NCBI RefSeq assembly: GCF_000294655.1
Contig: NZ_CAHP01000012.1
Coordinates: 80,292 to 120,282 of the forward strand
Length of the DNA stretch: 39,991 bases
Direction: 5' to 3'
Source: Magnetospirillum molischianum DSM 120
GTDB taxonomy: Bacteria > Pseudomonadota > Alphaproteobacteria > Rhodospirillales > Magnetospirillaceae
In this document: positions 18,346 through 27,012 of the stretch, piece after piece
Position numbering within the stretch: position 1 is the first letter of the stretch
Layout of the letters: every line of letters starts with the position of its first letter
Notes under the pieces: generated by a model
Database searches by the model: none
The model's input: only the letters and a program-made list of their open reading frames with translations
Told to the model about the DNA's origin: nothing
Position numbers and translations under genes: made by a program

Positions 18346-18372
18346 GGTTGGCCGTCACGGGGACGGCCAACC
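18346..18372 (-). terminator. Hairpin after the cold-shock gene
   Basis: An 11-bp stem ggttggccgtc (18346-18356) pairing with gacggccaacc (18362-18372), with a 5-nt loop, 13 bases after the cspA stop. The following U-run is weak, so this may be an attenuating terminator before the DUF3126-type gene. Confidence 0.55.
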
Positions 18373-18384
18373 ACATCTCAGGCT

Positions 18385-18594
18385 TTAGAGGGCCTTCAGA
18401 TTGACCGCAGAGGTCTTGCCCTTACGCGGATCGCGCTCTTCCTCGAAGGAAACCTTCTGGCCATCATTGAGGCCGTTGAGGCCGGCGCGCTCGACCGCGG
18501 AGATGTGCACGAACACATCCGGGCCGCCGTTGTCCGGAGCAATAAAGCCAAAACCCTTGGTGCTGTTGAACCACTTGACGGTGCCGTTCGGCAT
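18385..18594 (-). CDS. cspA: Cold-shock protein CspA family
   Basis: A 69-aa single OB-fold protein starting [20 protein letters not shown], with the RNP1-like KGFGFI and the RNP2-like VFVHIS single-stranded nucleic-acid-binding motifs. It is expected to be an RNA chaperone or antiterminator. ATG 18594 has GGAG 8 nt upstream; a longer in-frame start adds residues unlike Csp proteins. The ~280-bp region to the divergent SOUL gene must hold its promoter and 5' leader. A second paralogue lies at 33115. Confidence 0.95.
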   Translation of the reverse strand: MPNGTVKWFNSTKGFGFIAPDNGGPDVFVHISAVERAGLNGLNDGQKVSFEEERDPRKGKTSAVNLKAL

Positions 18595-18874
18595 ATTGAG
18601 GTCTCCAAGAATGAGATTCACGCGACGCGACTTCGCGAAGCGGATCAAGTGCCGAGCGACTCTGGTCGTTTCTCAGGGCAGAATTGATGAACACAGTGTT
18701 GATCGTTCGGCGGCTAATAGCAAGGTCCAACTGGCTTGAAAGTCGATTTCGACGCGTTATTCCGCATTACGGGTAGTTTCCGAACCCCCGTAAAAACACG
18801 TGAACGCTCTTGTTCATTCTCATATTCTTCCCATCTATCAACAGCTTGAACCCTGTATCGGAAGGATCGGGATC

Positions 18875-19525
18875 ATGAGGCTGTCGGACGTGGGAAACGG
18901 GTTGGCCGTTGCCGGTTCATTCGCACTTTTGTCGGCCTGTACGGTGGTCGGGATCCGATCTGGCACCGAACAGCCGGTTTACGAGGTGGTCGCCACCTTG
19001 GCGGACGATATCGAAATTCGTCATTACGGGCCTCGCATCGCCGCTGAGACGGATGTCGATGGCACCGAATCAGAAGCCCGCAATCAGGCGTTCCGAATTT
19101 TGGCTGGGTATATCTTCGGTGGTAATCGTGACCGCCAGAAGGTTGCGATGACGGCCCCGGTCGAAACCGAAAGGTCGCGGTCCATCGCGATGACCACCCC
19201 GGTCGAAGGAAGCGAATCGGGCGGGCGGAAGACGATGCGGTTTTTCATGCCGTCTTCCTTCACAATGGAGACGCTGCCGGTTCCCGATGACGACCGTGTT
19301 CGTCTGGTCGAGATTCCCGCTCAGACCCTGGCCGTTCTCCGCTTCACTGGCTGGCGTGACAGTGAGGCGATCGCCCAGCATCAGGGGGAATTATTGACCC
19401 GCCTGGACGGGACGGCATGGCTACCGCAGGGGGCGCCCACGTCCTTTCTATACGATCCGCCCTGGACATTGCCGTTCCTGCGCCGCAACGAAGCGGCGGT
19501 CGCGGTTGTGCGCCGTGACGGGTAG
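18875..19525 (+). CDS. SOUL-family haem-binding lipoprotein
   Basis: A 216-aa protein with a lipoprotein signal, lipobox L-S-A-C22, so it should be anchored to a membrane from the periplasmic side. The mature part matches the SOUL/HBP fold: YEVVATLADDIEIRHYGPRIAAE, then KVAMTAPVE and IAMTTPVEG, and a C-terminal MRFFMPSSF...LRFTGW. SOUL proteins bind haem or tetrapyrroles, but bacterial roles are poorly known. ATG 18875 is chosen because GGAAGGA lies 8 nt upstream and the lipobox follows at the right distance. A longer start at 18800 would spoil the signal. Confidence 0.88.
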   Translation: MRLSDVGNGLAVAGSFALLSACTVVGIRSGTEQPVYEVVATLADDIEIRHYGPRIAAETDVDGTESEARNQAFRILAGYIFGGNRDRQKVAMTAPVETERSRSIAMTTPVEGSESGGRKTMRFFMPSSFTMETLPVPDDDRVRLVEIPAQTLAVLRFTGWRDSEAIAQHQGELLTRLDGTAWLPQGAPTSFLYDPPWTLPFLRRNEAAVAVVRRDG

Positions 19526-19569
19526 GCCCAGGTTGTCGCTCCGCAAGAGATCGCTTAGTCTATACCCGA

Positions 19570-19596
19570 GGCGCTTGCGCCGAATGAGTGTTTTTT
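19570..19596 (+). terminator. Possible weak terminator after the SOUL gene
   Basis: A short ggcg/cgcc hairpin (19570-19581) is followed nine bases later by six T residues (19591-19596). The stem is short and the T-run is offset, so support is modest. Confidence 0.3.
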
Positions 19597-19614
19597 CTCG
19601 GGGTGGTCTGAGCA

Positions 19615-19923
19615 ATGATAAGCGTGGTGATATCCCTTATCGCGGCAATCATCTATTTCCGTTCGGCTCGGTCCCGCCGTCTCAAGGCCTTTGTGTGGGC
19701 GCTGATCGGCGCGGCCTGCGTCTTGTGTCCTGGATTATTGCTGGGGGCTGCGTGGAAGCTGCTGATTCTACCCGCTTTGCCGGAAACCGGATTTGTGATC
19801 GAGCATTTCACGCTGACCAATCTGCTCTATTCAAGCCTGACGTTGGTGGTCGAACTCGTCATCGTGTTCCGGGTGCATAACCACTATCTTCGCGTTGTGC
19901 CCGCCCCCGAGACGAAGGCCTGA
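19615..19923 (+). CDS. Small membrane protein of unknown function (3 TM)
   Basis: A 102-aa protein with hydrophobic segments at about residues 2-14, 25-50 and 68-86 and a short basic loop RSARSRR, compatible with three membrane spans. I do not recognise a family. It lies 37 bp upstream of gstA on the same strand and could share its transcript. Its start ATG 19615 follows a G-rich stretch. Reading-frame length and codon use look genuine, but nothing in the sequence indicates a function. Confidence 0.6.
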   Translation: MISVVISLIAAIIYFRSARSRRLKAFVWALIGAACVLCPGLLLGAAWKLLILPALPETGFVIEHFTLTNLLYSSLTLVVELVIVFRVHNHYLRVVPAPETKA

Positions 19924-19960
19924 TCCCACACGGTACGCATAACGACAAGGGGAAGGTGCC

Positions 19961-20566
19961 ATGAAGCTGTATTACAAGGCGGGGGCCTGTTCGCTGGCGT
20001 CCCATATCGCTCTGATCGAGGCAGGCTTCGACTTCACTGTCGAGGCGGTCGATCTTGCCACCAAGAAAACCGATGGTGGGGCCGATTTCCTGGCGATCAA
20101 CCCGAAGGGGTATATTCCGGCGCTGGTGCTGGATGACGGTCAGGTGCTGACCGAGGGGGTCGCGATCCTGCTCTATCTTGCGTCGCAGGCTCCCGATTTG
20201 TCCCTTGCCCCGGCAGAGGGCACCGCCGATCATATCCGGCTGGTCGAGTGGCTGGTGTTTATCGCCACCGAATTGCACAAAGCGACGGCGGGCCTATTCA
20301 ATCCGGCGCTTCCCGCCGAAGCCAAGGAGATATCCAAGGCCACGTTGCGCCGTCGTCTCGACTTCACCGATCAGGCGTTGGTCAAGAGTTCTTATCTGGT
20401 GGGCGTGACGCCGACTGTCGCGGATTTCTATCTGTTCACCGTCGTGTCGTGGCTGCCTCGGGTCGGTATCGACGTATCGGACTGGCCGTCCCTGGCCGCC
20501 CATTCCGTTCGGATTGCCGCGCTGCCATCGGTGCAAGAGGCATTGAAGGCCGAAAAACTCTTATAG
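19961..20566 (+). CDS. gstA: Glutathione S-transferase, GstA-like beta class
   Basis: A 201-aa protein starting MKLYYKAGACSLASHIAL. Cys10 is the residue that contacts glutathione in beta-class bacterial GSTs. The thioredoxin-like N-terminal domain includes INPKGYIPAL (cis-Pro) and LTEGVAILLYLA. The helical C-terminal domain contains EWLVFIATELHK, as in E. coli GstA. It should conjugate or reduce electrophiles and peroxides with glutathione in the cytoplasm. A strong GGGGAAGG site precedes ATG 19961. The protease gene starts 14 bp after its stop, so the two are probably co-transcribed. Confidence 0.93.
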   Translation: MKLYYKAGACSLASHIALIEAGFDFTVEAVDLATKKTDGGADFLAINPKGYIPALVLDDGQVLTEGVAILLYLASQAPDLSLAPAEGTADHIRLVEWLVFIATELHKATAGLFNPALPAEAKEISKATLRRRLDFTDQALVKSSYLVGVTPTVADFYLFTVVSWLPRVGIDVSDWPSLAAHSVRIAALPSVQEALKAEKLL

Positions 20567-20580
20567 GGTCGGCCGTTTGG

Positions 20581-21498
20581 ATGGTTTCGCGGCGTCTGTT
20601 TGTTCTTGGGCTTGGGTCGGTTGCGGCTGCTTCCATCCTCTCTCCGTCTCTTCCGTCTCCAGGAAGGGGCGGGGAGGAGGATGACGTTCTTGCCATTGAT
20701 CCACGGATGGAGGGGCGGACCCGAGGCTTTGCCCTCCAGTGCGACCGCTCCCCCTGGGTCGAGGAAACGGGACGGACCTGCGGACGAGTCATCACCTATC
20801 GTGCCGGAGTAGAGGGCAGGGGGTCTTGTGTCCTGCTCGACCGCTTCGGCACCGTCGCGCTAACGACACATCAGGTCGAGGATTGGTTGTCCAGCGACGG
20901 GACGCGGACGGTCGAGGCGGTCGTGCGCTTTTCCCCTCGTCCCGGCGAGATCGTCGAGACCAAGGGGCTGAGCGATATTCGGCTGCACGAAGGACTCGAT
21001 CTGGCCTTCGCTAGCATCGATCCCGCCTTCGTCGCTTCCGCGGATCTGATGCCGGTGGTGTGGGGCGCCATCCCGAACGTCGTCGTCGAAACCGAAATCG
21101 TCGCGGTTGGGTGGGCGTTGGGTCGCGACCGGCTTCATGCGGCTCAAGGCGTGTGCCGTCGTTTCCACGATATCGACGAGCAAAGATATACCTCGCTCGG
21201 CAAGTCCGGTTCATCGGGCCGGTTCTTCTGCAAGATCGAAGCCCGGCTTGGCGCGTATCCCGGTATGTCGGGCGGGGCGGTGTTCTCGGGCGGGGCCTTG
21301 GTCGGAATCGACAATGCCAACAGCCCCGCCGACGATATCCCCGATCTGCGCTTCACCCCGTCCTGGGCTGTCTGGGATGGCTATCGCAAGCTTTATCCCG
21401 ACCGCGCCGCCGAAGCGGTTTTTGCGCCCGGCCTGCGGCTTGACCGCCAGCCCATGCCGCTCTCTTGTGTGGCCGACCCACGGGCATTTTCGCGATAG
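20581..21498 (+). CDS. Trypsin-like serine protease with Tat-type signal
   Basis: A 305-aa protein starting MVSRRLFVLGLGSVAAAS, a twin-arginine-like leader (SRRLFV followed by a hydrophobic run), so it should be exported. The mature part fits a chymotrypsin fold: His97 in LTTHQV, Asp140 in EGLDLAF, and Ser230 in GMSGGAVF followed by GALVGIDNA. Several cysteines (54, 67, 83, 192, 217) could form disulfides. ATG 20581 is chosen over longer in-frame starts lying inside gstA. Convergent with the yegD-like gene, 17 bp away. The substrate is unknown; protease assignment rests on the spacing of the triad and the GxSGG motif. Confidence 0.78.
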   Translation: MVSRRLFVLGLGSVAAASILSPSLPSPGRGGEEDDVLAIDPRMEGRTRGFALQCDRSPWVEETGRTCGRVITYRAGVEGRGSCVLLDRFGTVALTTHQVEDWLSSDGTRTVEAVVRFSPRPGEIVETKGLSDIRLHEGLDLAFASIDPAFVASADLMPVVWGAIPNVVVETEIVAVGWALGRDRLHAAQGVCRRFHDIDEQRYTSLGKSGSSGRFFCKIEARLGAYPGMSGGAVFSGGALVGIDNANSPADDIPDLRFTPSWAVWDGYRKLYPDRAAEAVFAPGLRLDRQPMPLSCVADPRAFSR

Positions 21499-21515
21499 GC
21501 GCCAAACCGCCCGAA

Positions 21516-22802
21516 TCAGGCGGAGAAGACCTCGCGGGCGCGCTGAGCCAGACCGCTTGCCACCGAGATGAATTCGCCGCCTGCGCTGATCTTGTCCTCG
21601 CCAAAGCGGCGGGCAAAAATCGCCCGCACCGATGGCACCAGCGACGATCCGCCGGTCAGGAAGACGCGGTCGATCCGTTCGGCTGGAATCGCTGTGGTGT
21701 CGAGCAGTCCTTCGACGCACTCCTCGATCGCGGTCAGCTCCTTGCCGATCCAGGTCTCGAACTCGCTGCGAGCGATCCGCCGTTCAACCAGAACCGGAGC
21801 GTGATCGAAGCGGAACAGGGTTTCCTCTCCCCGCGACAGATCCAGCTTGGCCCGCTCGACCGCACGGTAGAGGTGATAGCCGAGATTGTGCTCGATCAGC
21901 GCCAGCAATTGCTCGATCGGGTCGGGGTCTTCGACATGACGCTGGAGGTCGCGCAGCAGCCGAAGCGTCTTTGGCGTGTTGAGAAAGGCGACATGATGCC
22001 AGCGTTCCAGCTTGGCATAAATCCAGGCGGGCATTGGCAACGACTTGCCATCGCTGAGATAGGTATCGTTTTTGCCGAAATGTGCGGAGAGGCCGTGTTC
22101 GACGATGCGGCGGTCAAAAGCGTCACCGGCGATGCCGACACCGGCCGTACCGATGATCGCGTCTTCGGGTCGGGCCAGTTTCGCGCGTCCCGGTCCCAGT
22201 CGGATCAAGCAGAAATCGCTGGTGCCGCCGCCGAAATCGGCGACCAGGACAGTCTGATCCTCGGTCAGCCCGCTTTCGTAATAATAAGCGGCGGCGATCG
22301 GCTCGTACTCGAATACCACGTCGCTGATTCCGGCCTTGGCAAAGGCTTCGACCAGCCGCCCGGTGGCGTAATCGTCCTCGGTCTCGCCACCCTCGGCAAC
22401 GAAGCGCACCGGCCGCCCAGCCACCACTCGCTCTACGCGTGTTCCCTGAGCCTCGGCGGCACGGCGAAGATGGGCGACGATCAGCGCCACCAGATCTTCC
22501 AGACTGTAGGTTCGGCCGAGGATCGAGGTGCCCGTGAACAACCGGCTGGTTAGATAGGATTTGAACGATTGCAGAAAACGGCACTCGCCGTCGCCGTGCA
22601 GATAGGCGTCGATCGCGTCGTGGCCGACCAATGGCACGATGTTGTGATGGGCGTCGCGGCGGGCGGCATCGAAGGCCAGGACCGAGCGCAAGGTCTGTGC
22701 CGGTCCTGCCGAGGTGGCGAAATGGACGACTTCCGCCGCCTGATCCCGCCCGGCGATCGCCACGGCGCTGTTGGTGGTGCCAAAGTCCATTCCGACGAAC
22801 AT
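21516..22802 (-). CDS. yegD: Hsp70-family protein, YegD-like
   Basis: A 428-aa actin-fold ATPase starting MFVGMDFGTTNSAVAI (phosphate 1), with FEYEPIAAAYYYE, VLVADFGGGTSDFCLI (phosphate 2) and VFLTGGSSLVPSVRAIF (adenosine motif). The length fits YegD-type Hsp70 relatives that have the nucleotide-binding domain but no DnaK substrate-binding domain and lid. It is presumably a cytoplasmic chaperone-like ATPase of unknown client. Located 36 bp downstream of the flavoprotein gene on the same strand, so co-transcription is likely. Confidence 0.92.
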   Translation of the reverse strand: MFVGMDFGTTNSAVAIAGRDQAAEVVHFATSAGPAQTLRSVLAFDAARRDAHHNIVPLVGHDAIDAYLHGDGECRFLQSFKSYLTSRLFTGTSILGRTYSLEDLVALIVAHLRRAAEAQGTRVERVVAGRPVRFVAEGGETEDDYATGRLVEAFAKAGISDVVFEYEPIAAAYYYESGLTEDQTVLVADFGGGTSDFCLIRLGPGRAKLARPEDAIIGTAGVGIAGDAFDRRIVEHGLSAHFGKNDTYLSDGKSLPMPAWIYAKLERWHHVAFLNTPKTLRLLRDLQRHVEDPDPIEQLLALIEHNLGYHLYRAVERAKLDLSRGEETLFRFDHAPVLVERRIARSEFETWIGKELTAIEECVEGLLDTTAIPAERIDRVFLTGGSSLVPSVRAIFARRFGEDKISAGGEFISVASGLAQRAREVFSA

Positions 22803-22838
22803 GAGACCTCCTCGATGGGTAACGATAAAGACGGAGGC

Positions 22839-24014
22839 TCAGGCGAATTGACCGGCGACCCAGCCGCTGGCCCAGGCCCAGTGGAAGTTATAACCGCCCA
22901 GCCAGCCGGCGACATCGGCGGCCTCGCCCACCACGAACAGGCCGGGGTGGGCCTTGACCTCCATCGTCTTGGACGACAGGGCCGCAGTGTCGATTCCGCC
23001 CACGGTGACCTCGGCGGTGCGCCAACCTTCGGTGCCGGTGGGAGTCAGGCTCCAGTTTTTGACCTCGGCGGCGAGCGCGGTCAGCGCGGCATGAGTCGTC
23101 TGACCGATCGGGCGGCCGTCACATCCGGCCCGGACGGTCAACGCCTCGGCTAGGCGGGCGGGCAGATGCTCGGCCAGTACCGTCCGCACCTCCGCCTTGG
23201 GCCGTTCGGTCTTGCGCCCCAGGAGATACGCGGCGGCGTCGAGATCGGGCAACCAGTCGATCGCGATCGACTCGCCCTGTTGCCAGTAGGATGAGGCTTG
23301 CAGCACAGCCGGCCCCGACAGGCCGCGATGGGTGAGCAGAACCGCCTCACGGAACCGGGCGCGCCCGACCGAAACGATTGCCTCGACCGCGATCCCGGCC
23401 AGGGGGCGAATCAGGGCCAGATCGGTTTCGGCGAAGGTCAGTGGCACCAATCCGGGACGCGGCGTCACCACCGGGATATCGTAGCGGCGGGCGACGGCAT
23501 GGGCAAAGCCGCTGGCTCCGATCTTGGGGATCGATAGCCCCCCGGTCGCCAGTACCACCGAAGCGGCGGTGAGTCCTCCCGCGCCGGTTGCCACGGTAAA
23601 GGGGCCATCGCCGCTGACCGCGCCAGCTTTCAGCCCGTAGCGCAGGTCAACCCCGGCGGCGGCGCATTCGGCGAGGAGCATCGTCACGATGTCTTCGGCC
23701 GAACGGTCGCAGAACAATTCGCCATGGCTGCGTTCGTGCCAGGGAATCCGATGCTGTCGCAGCAGGTCGAGAAAGTCGGTCGGGCGATAGCGCTTTAGCG
23801 CCGAGGTGCAGAAATGCGGATTGCCAGACAGATAGCGGTCGGGGGCAACTCCCAGATTGGTGAAGTTGCAGCGTCCACCGCCCGAGATCAAAATCTTGCG
23901 GCCCGGCTGGTCATTATGGTCGAGCACCAGCACCCGCCGCCCGCGCCGACCGGCAGCAGCAGCGCACATCAATCCGGCGGCACCGGCACCGATGACGATA
24001 ACGTCGAAATTCAT
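22839..24014 (-). CDS. HI0933/BaiN-family FAD-dependent oxidoreductase
   Basis: A 391-aa flavoprotein. The N-terminal Rossmann motif is VIVIGAGAAGLMCA, followed by GRKILISGGGRCNFTN, diagnostic of the HI0933 family. The C-terminal FAD motif reads PGLFVVGEAADVAGWLGGYN. The family includes 3-dehydro-bile-acid reductase BaiN and aminoacetone-oxidase-annotated proteins, but substrates are mostly unknown. ATG 24014 is chosen because the Rossmann strand begins at once; an upstream in-frame start at 24086 overlaps the sensor gene. It forms a minus-strand series with the sensor (48 bp upstream) and yegD. Confidence 0.9.
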   Translation of the reverse strand: MNFDVIVIGAGAAGLMCAAAAGRRGRRVLVLDHNDQPGRKILISGGGRCNFTNLGVAPDRYLSGNPHFCTSALKRYRPTDFLDLLRQHRIPWHERSHGELFCDRSAEDIVTMLLAECAAAGVDLRYGLKAGAVSGDGPFTVATGAGGLTAASVVLATGGLSIPKIGASGFAHAVARRYDIPVVTPRPGLVPLTFAETDLALIRPLAGIAVEAIVSVGRARFREAVLLTHRGLSGPAVLQASSYWQQGESIAIDWLPDLDAAAYLLGRKTERPKAEVRTVLAEHLPARLAEALTVRAGCDGRPIGQTTHAALTALAAEVKNWSLTPTGTEGWRTAEVTVGGIDTAALSSKTMEVKAHPGLFVVGEAADVAGWLGGYNFHWAWASGWVAGQFA

Positions 24015-24061
24015 CGGTGGGGTTCTAGCCCGGATTTTGCCGTCTGTCACGGTCGGGTGGA

Positions 24062-26110
24062 TCACATGGGGCGGATCATGGCGCAAACGCAGGGACGCTG
24101 CGATCCCAAAGCGGGGGTTTGCATAAGGGATATTTCAACCATGATCTCGGGTCCATCCCGCGTTACCAGAGGTAAAGCGGGGTGTTTGCGGCCCATCCGA
24201 ATGACCTGATCCTCACCCATCGTCAGTGCGTTGCGCCATTCGACGTGTTGGGCACGAAGCGGCGCCGGGAGCAGTTTTTCGATGTTCTCCCCCAGCAACT
24301 CGTCGAGTGAATAGCCGCTTAAATGTTCGATTTCGGGATTGGACAGGATGATGCGTCCAGAGGAATCGACCACCAGAAGCCCAACCGGCATTCCATCGAG
24401 AATGGTGCGGAACCAATCCTCGGTCTGTTGGCTGAGATCCTGTTGGAGTCGGACCGATTCGGTCAGGCGGTTCACCTCGGCCAGATGATCGCGGGCCTGC
24501 CGTGTTGCCCGCAAAAAGTCGATCTGGACCGCCAGAGTCGGCAGGATCGTTTCGACCGTCGCCCGATTCTCGGCAAGCGCAGGAGAGAGCGAAGCCAGTT
24601 CAAGCACGCCCAGCACGCGACCATCGTGGACGAGCGGCAACAGCAGCAGGACGCGCGGCGATGCTTCGCCAGGGCCAGGGCCTGGGCGAAGCCGCCAGAC
24701 TCCAGCCGGAGGATCTTCGAAACAAAGCGTCCGGCTCTGTCGGGCGCACTCTCCGATCATGCCGTCGCTCGTCCCGATTTGCTCTGGCGCTCTGCCGTTG
24801 CCATGAAATCCGGCCAGATGGAATCGTTGCCCGTCATCGTCGCTCACATACAGGCTACCCTGGTGCAGAGGCAGGTCGCGCCCCAGACCGGAGAAGAGTT
24901 CCTGAGCCATTTCGGTAAGGTTCGTGGTCTGGTGCAGACGGGCAATCAGGTCGAATTGCCGGTTCTGCCTTTCGGTGATGGCGATCTGTTGCCGTGCCTC
25001 GGCGTCTTGGATGCTTTGTTCCTGGCGCTGACGAGCCACCGCGTCGCGCCGACTCAGTGCCAGCAAGCCGAAACAGGCCGTTCCCAATGTCGCCAGGGCA
25101 CCGATACCGGCACGGAGCGCCATCGGTGCCGCCGAGGCCAGATCGGTGAGAAGCACCAGCGACCAATCACCGCCTGGATCGTTCCATTTCAGCGGCAGCC
25201 GCGCCGCCATGTAACGGGTCTGGTCGATCTGCACGGTGGTTGAGTTGGGATCGAACGGCAGTGTTCTGATCCGATGCGGGCTATCGAAGGCGGCCCCGAA
25301 CTGCCGCAGGGCGGCGATGGCGCGGATGCGGTCGTGGGAGGCGTCTCCGACAAGGGACAGAAGCCAGTCTCGTCGTGAACTTGCAAAGACCACTCCATGG
25401 GGGGACACCAGCAGGGCGATGTCGCTTCCATTCCGTAGGGATCGTTCAATCACGTCTATCCCGACTCGTCCCACCAAGGCACCGACCACGGCTTTTTGTT
25501 CGTTCTGGCTTGCCCAGACCGGCGCGGCAAGGAACAAGGCCCGTTCCCCGGTCGATATCCCCACTGCGGCATAGACGGTTTCGGTCCCATCGAGCGCGCT
25601 TTGGACGAAGGGTCTGAATCCGACGTCGGTGCCGATCCGTATTCGTCCCATGGCATCCCACGAGGCGACGATGATACCGGCGCGATTGACGACAAAGGTG
25701 CCCTCGCCGTTGATTTCGCGTCCAAGGGTTTCAAGGCTCCGAGCGGCGTTGTCGCCATCTGTTCGCCGGGCCGGGTCGCGGCCGGTCGCCGCGGCGCGAA
25801 GCGACGGATCGGTTTCGCCGGAAAAAACGACCGCCCCCATTGCCCGACCGCCCAGGGTTCGTTCGAGTAAGGCCGTAGCCTCGCGTTCCGCCCAATTGTC
25901 GAAGGCGACGCGGTTGTTGGCTTCCAGCGTTAGTCGGAACAACTCCGTTGTCCCAAGCCCGGCCAATAGCGCCAGCGTCAGGGTAAGAATAATATGCCGG
26001 GAGGTGATCAGGCGCATGATCAGGCGTTTCGGTTCGCGCCCGAACCGAGTCGTGGGGTTACATCCGCCTAGTGTCGGATCGGTCGAATCTCTGTTGTGTC
26101 TGTCGTCCAT
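24062..26110 (-). CDS. Membrane sensor, Cache-GAF-PAS, without output domain
   Basis: A 682-aa protein with a first TM helix at about 38-58 and a periplasmic region at about 60-325 with double-Cache features (GTFVVNRAGIIVASWD, GERALFLAAPVW, ALLVSPHGVVFAS). A second TM helix (about 333-353) is followed by a coiled coil, a GAF-like domain (about 385-535) and a PAS domain (about 565-680: ILDGMPVGLLVVDSSGRIIL, SGYSLDELLGENIEKLLP). It stops right after the PAS domain, with no histidine kinase, GGDEF, EAL or methyl-accepting domain. It could signal by protein contact or be a truncated kinase. ATG 26110 has GGGGGTGA upstream; ATG 26017 is an alternative. Divergent from the EF-hand lipoprotein. Confidence 0.82.
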   Translation of the reverse strand: MDDRHNRDSTDPTLGGCNPTTRFGREPKRLIMRLITSRHIILTLTLALLAGLGTTELFRLTLEANNRVAFDNWAEREATALLERTLGGRAMGAVVFSGETDPSLRAAATGRDPARRTDGDNAARSLETLGREINGEGTFVVNRAGIIVASWDAMGRIRIGTDVGFRPFVQSALDGTETVYAAVGISTGERALFLAAPVWASQNEQKAVVGALVGRVGIDVIERSLRNGSDIALLVSPHGVVFASSRRDWLLSLVGDASHDRIRAIAALRQFGAAFDSPHRIRTLPFDPNSTTVQIDQTRYMAARLPLKWNDPGGDWSLVLLTDLASAAPMALRAGIGALATLGTACFGLLALSRRDAVARQRQEQSIQDAEARQQIAITERQNRQFDLIARLHQTTNLTEMAQELFSGLGRDLPLHQGSLYVSDDDGQRFHLAGFHGNGRAPEQIGTSDGMIGECARQSRTLCFEDPPAGVWRLRPGPGPGEASPRVLLLLPLVHDGRVLGVLELASLSPALAENRATVETILPTLAVQIDFLRATRQARDHLAEVNRLTESVRLQQDLSQQTEDWFRTILDGMPVGLLVVDSSGRIILSNPEIEHLSGYSLDELLGENIEKLLPAPLRAQHVEWRNALTMGEDQVIRMGRKHPALPLVTRDGPEIMVEISLMQTPALGSQRPCVCAMIRPM

Positions 26111-26333
26111 CACGCTGAAATCACCCCCGCGACCCCACTCCTTAGCAATAACACGTTCCGGTGTAGAAAGATGGCGATCGACGTAAGCGGCACGTCGTGG
26201 CGCTCCATTCCGAAAACGCAGGAATCTGCGTCTGTCTGCGTGTCGGTCTTTGGGGTATGCTGAATCGGAGTCAGCGTTTTGATCTCGCCGGGCGTGGGAT
26301 GGGCGGATTTTTGGGCCACAAGCAGGGTGAGTC

Positions 26334-26990
26334 ATGACCGGAAAAGCGTGGAATGTCGTCTTTCTGGCCGTTGGACTCGCGGCCTGTTCCGGCTCGGGCG
26401 ATCCTGGCGGGGCGTCTCGATCCGGTTCGCAGCACGCCCCTAGCCTTAGTCCCAATGCCGAGCCGCTGACCGGCGGCGCGCTGGGATGGCGCGGATGCGA
26501 GGCGGCACTTGACGATTGGGCTGTCCGGGTCGATTCAGTTCATCGCGGTACGGTCTCGCGCCAAGACTTCCTGGCCGACGCCCGTGCGCAGTTTGCCCGG
26601 ATGGACAGCGATGGCGATGGATTCATCACCGCCGATGAATTGTCAGTCTATCGCGCTCCGTTTCGTCCCGAAGCTCCTCCCAAACCACCCCATATCCGGC
26701 GCGACGAGCGGGACGAAGACGACGGATCGGTAAGCGGCCGTGTCGGCTTTCCCGGCGGCGGATGGGGCGGGCGGAGTGGTGGCCGTGATGGCGATGGTGG
26801 CCGTGAGCGACCCAATCCGGCCAACGGGATCGATCCGGTGATGTCGGCGGACACCAATCTCGATTTCAAGGTCAGCCTGGACGAGTTTCTGCATCAGGCT
26901 AACCTGATCTTCGACTCGCTCGATCTCAATCATAATGGTGTACTCGATCAGGCGGAATTGCGGCGGTTCTGCCTGTCTCCGTCGAAGTGA
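26334..26990 (+). CDS. EF-hand calcium-binding lipoprotein
   Basis: A 218-aa protein with a lipoprotein signal (lipobox L-A-A-C18). EF-hand loops are seen at 91-102 (DSDGDGFITADE), 173-184 (DTNLDFKVSLDE) and 197-208 (DLNHNGVLDQAE). A degenerate one at about 67-78 could pair with the first. A Gly/Arg/Asp-rich linker (about 128-165) separates the two pairs. It should bind Ca2+ on the periplasmic side of a membrane; the role is unknown. AGGGTGAG precedes ATG 26334. It shares a 223-bp intergenic region with the divergent sensor gene and converges on dipZ with 22 bp between the stops. Confidence 0.85.
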   Translation: MTGKAWNVVFLAVGLAACSGSGDPGGASRSGSQHAPSLSPNAEPLTGGALGWRGCEAALDDWAVRVDSVHRGTVSRQDFLADARAQFARMDSDGDGFITADELSVYRAPFRPEAPPKPPHIRRDERDEDDGSVSGRVGFPGGGWGGRSGGRDGDGGRERPNPANGIDPVMSADTNLDFKVSLDEFLHQANLIFDSLDLNHNGVLDQAELRRFCLSPSK

Positions 26991-27012
26991 TGGCGAGCTT
27001 AAATACCGCCGT

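Noticed and set aside
18767-18793. ttacggg/cccgtaa hairpin between cspA and the SOUL gene
   Set aside because: Only 7 bp with a 13-nt loop in a divergent promoter region; it is not next to a gene end and has no T-run on a useful strand.
26111-26455. Extended N-terminus of the sensor frame to 26455
   Set aside because: It would overlap the EF-hand lipoprotein start and is rich in Arg/Pro without protein features; ATG 26110 has a ribosome-site-like sequence upstream.
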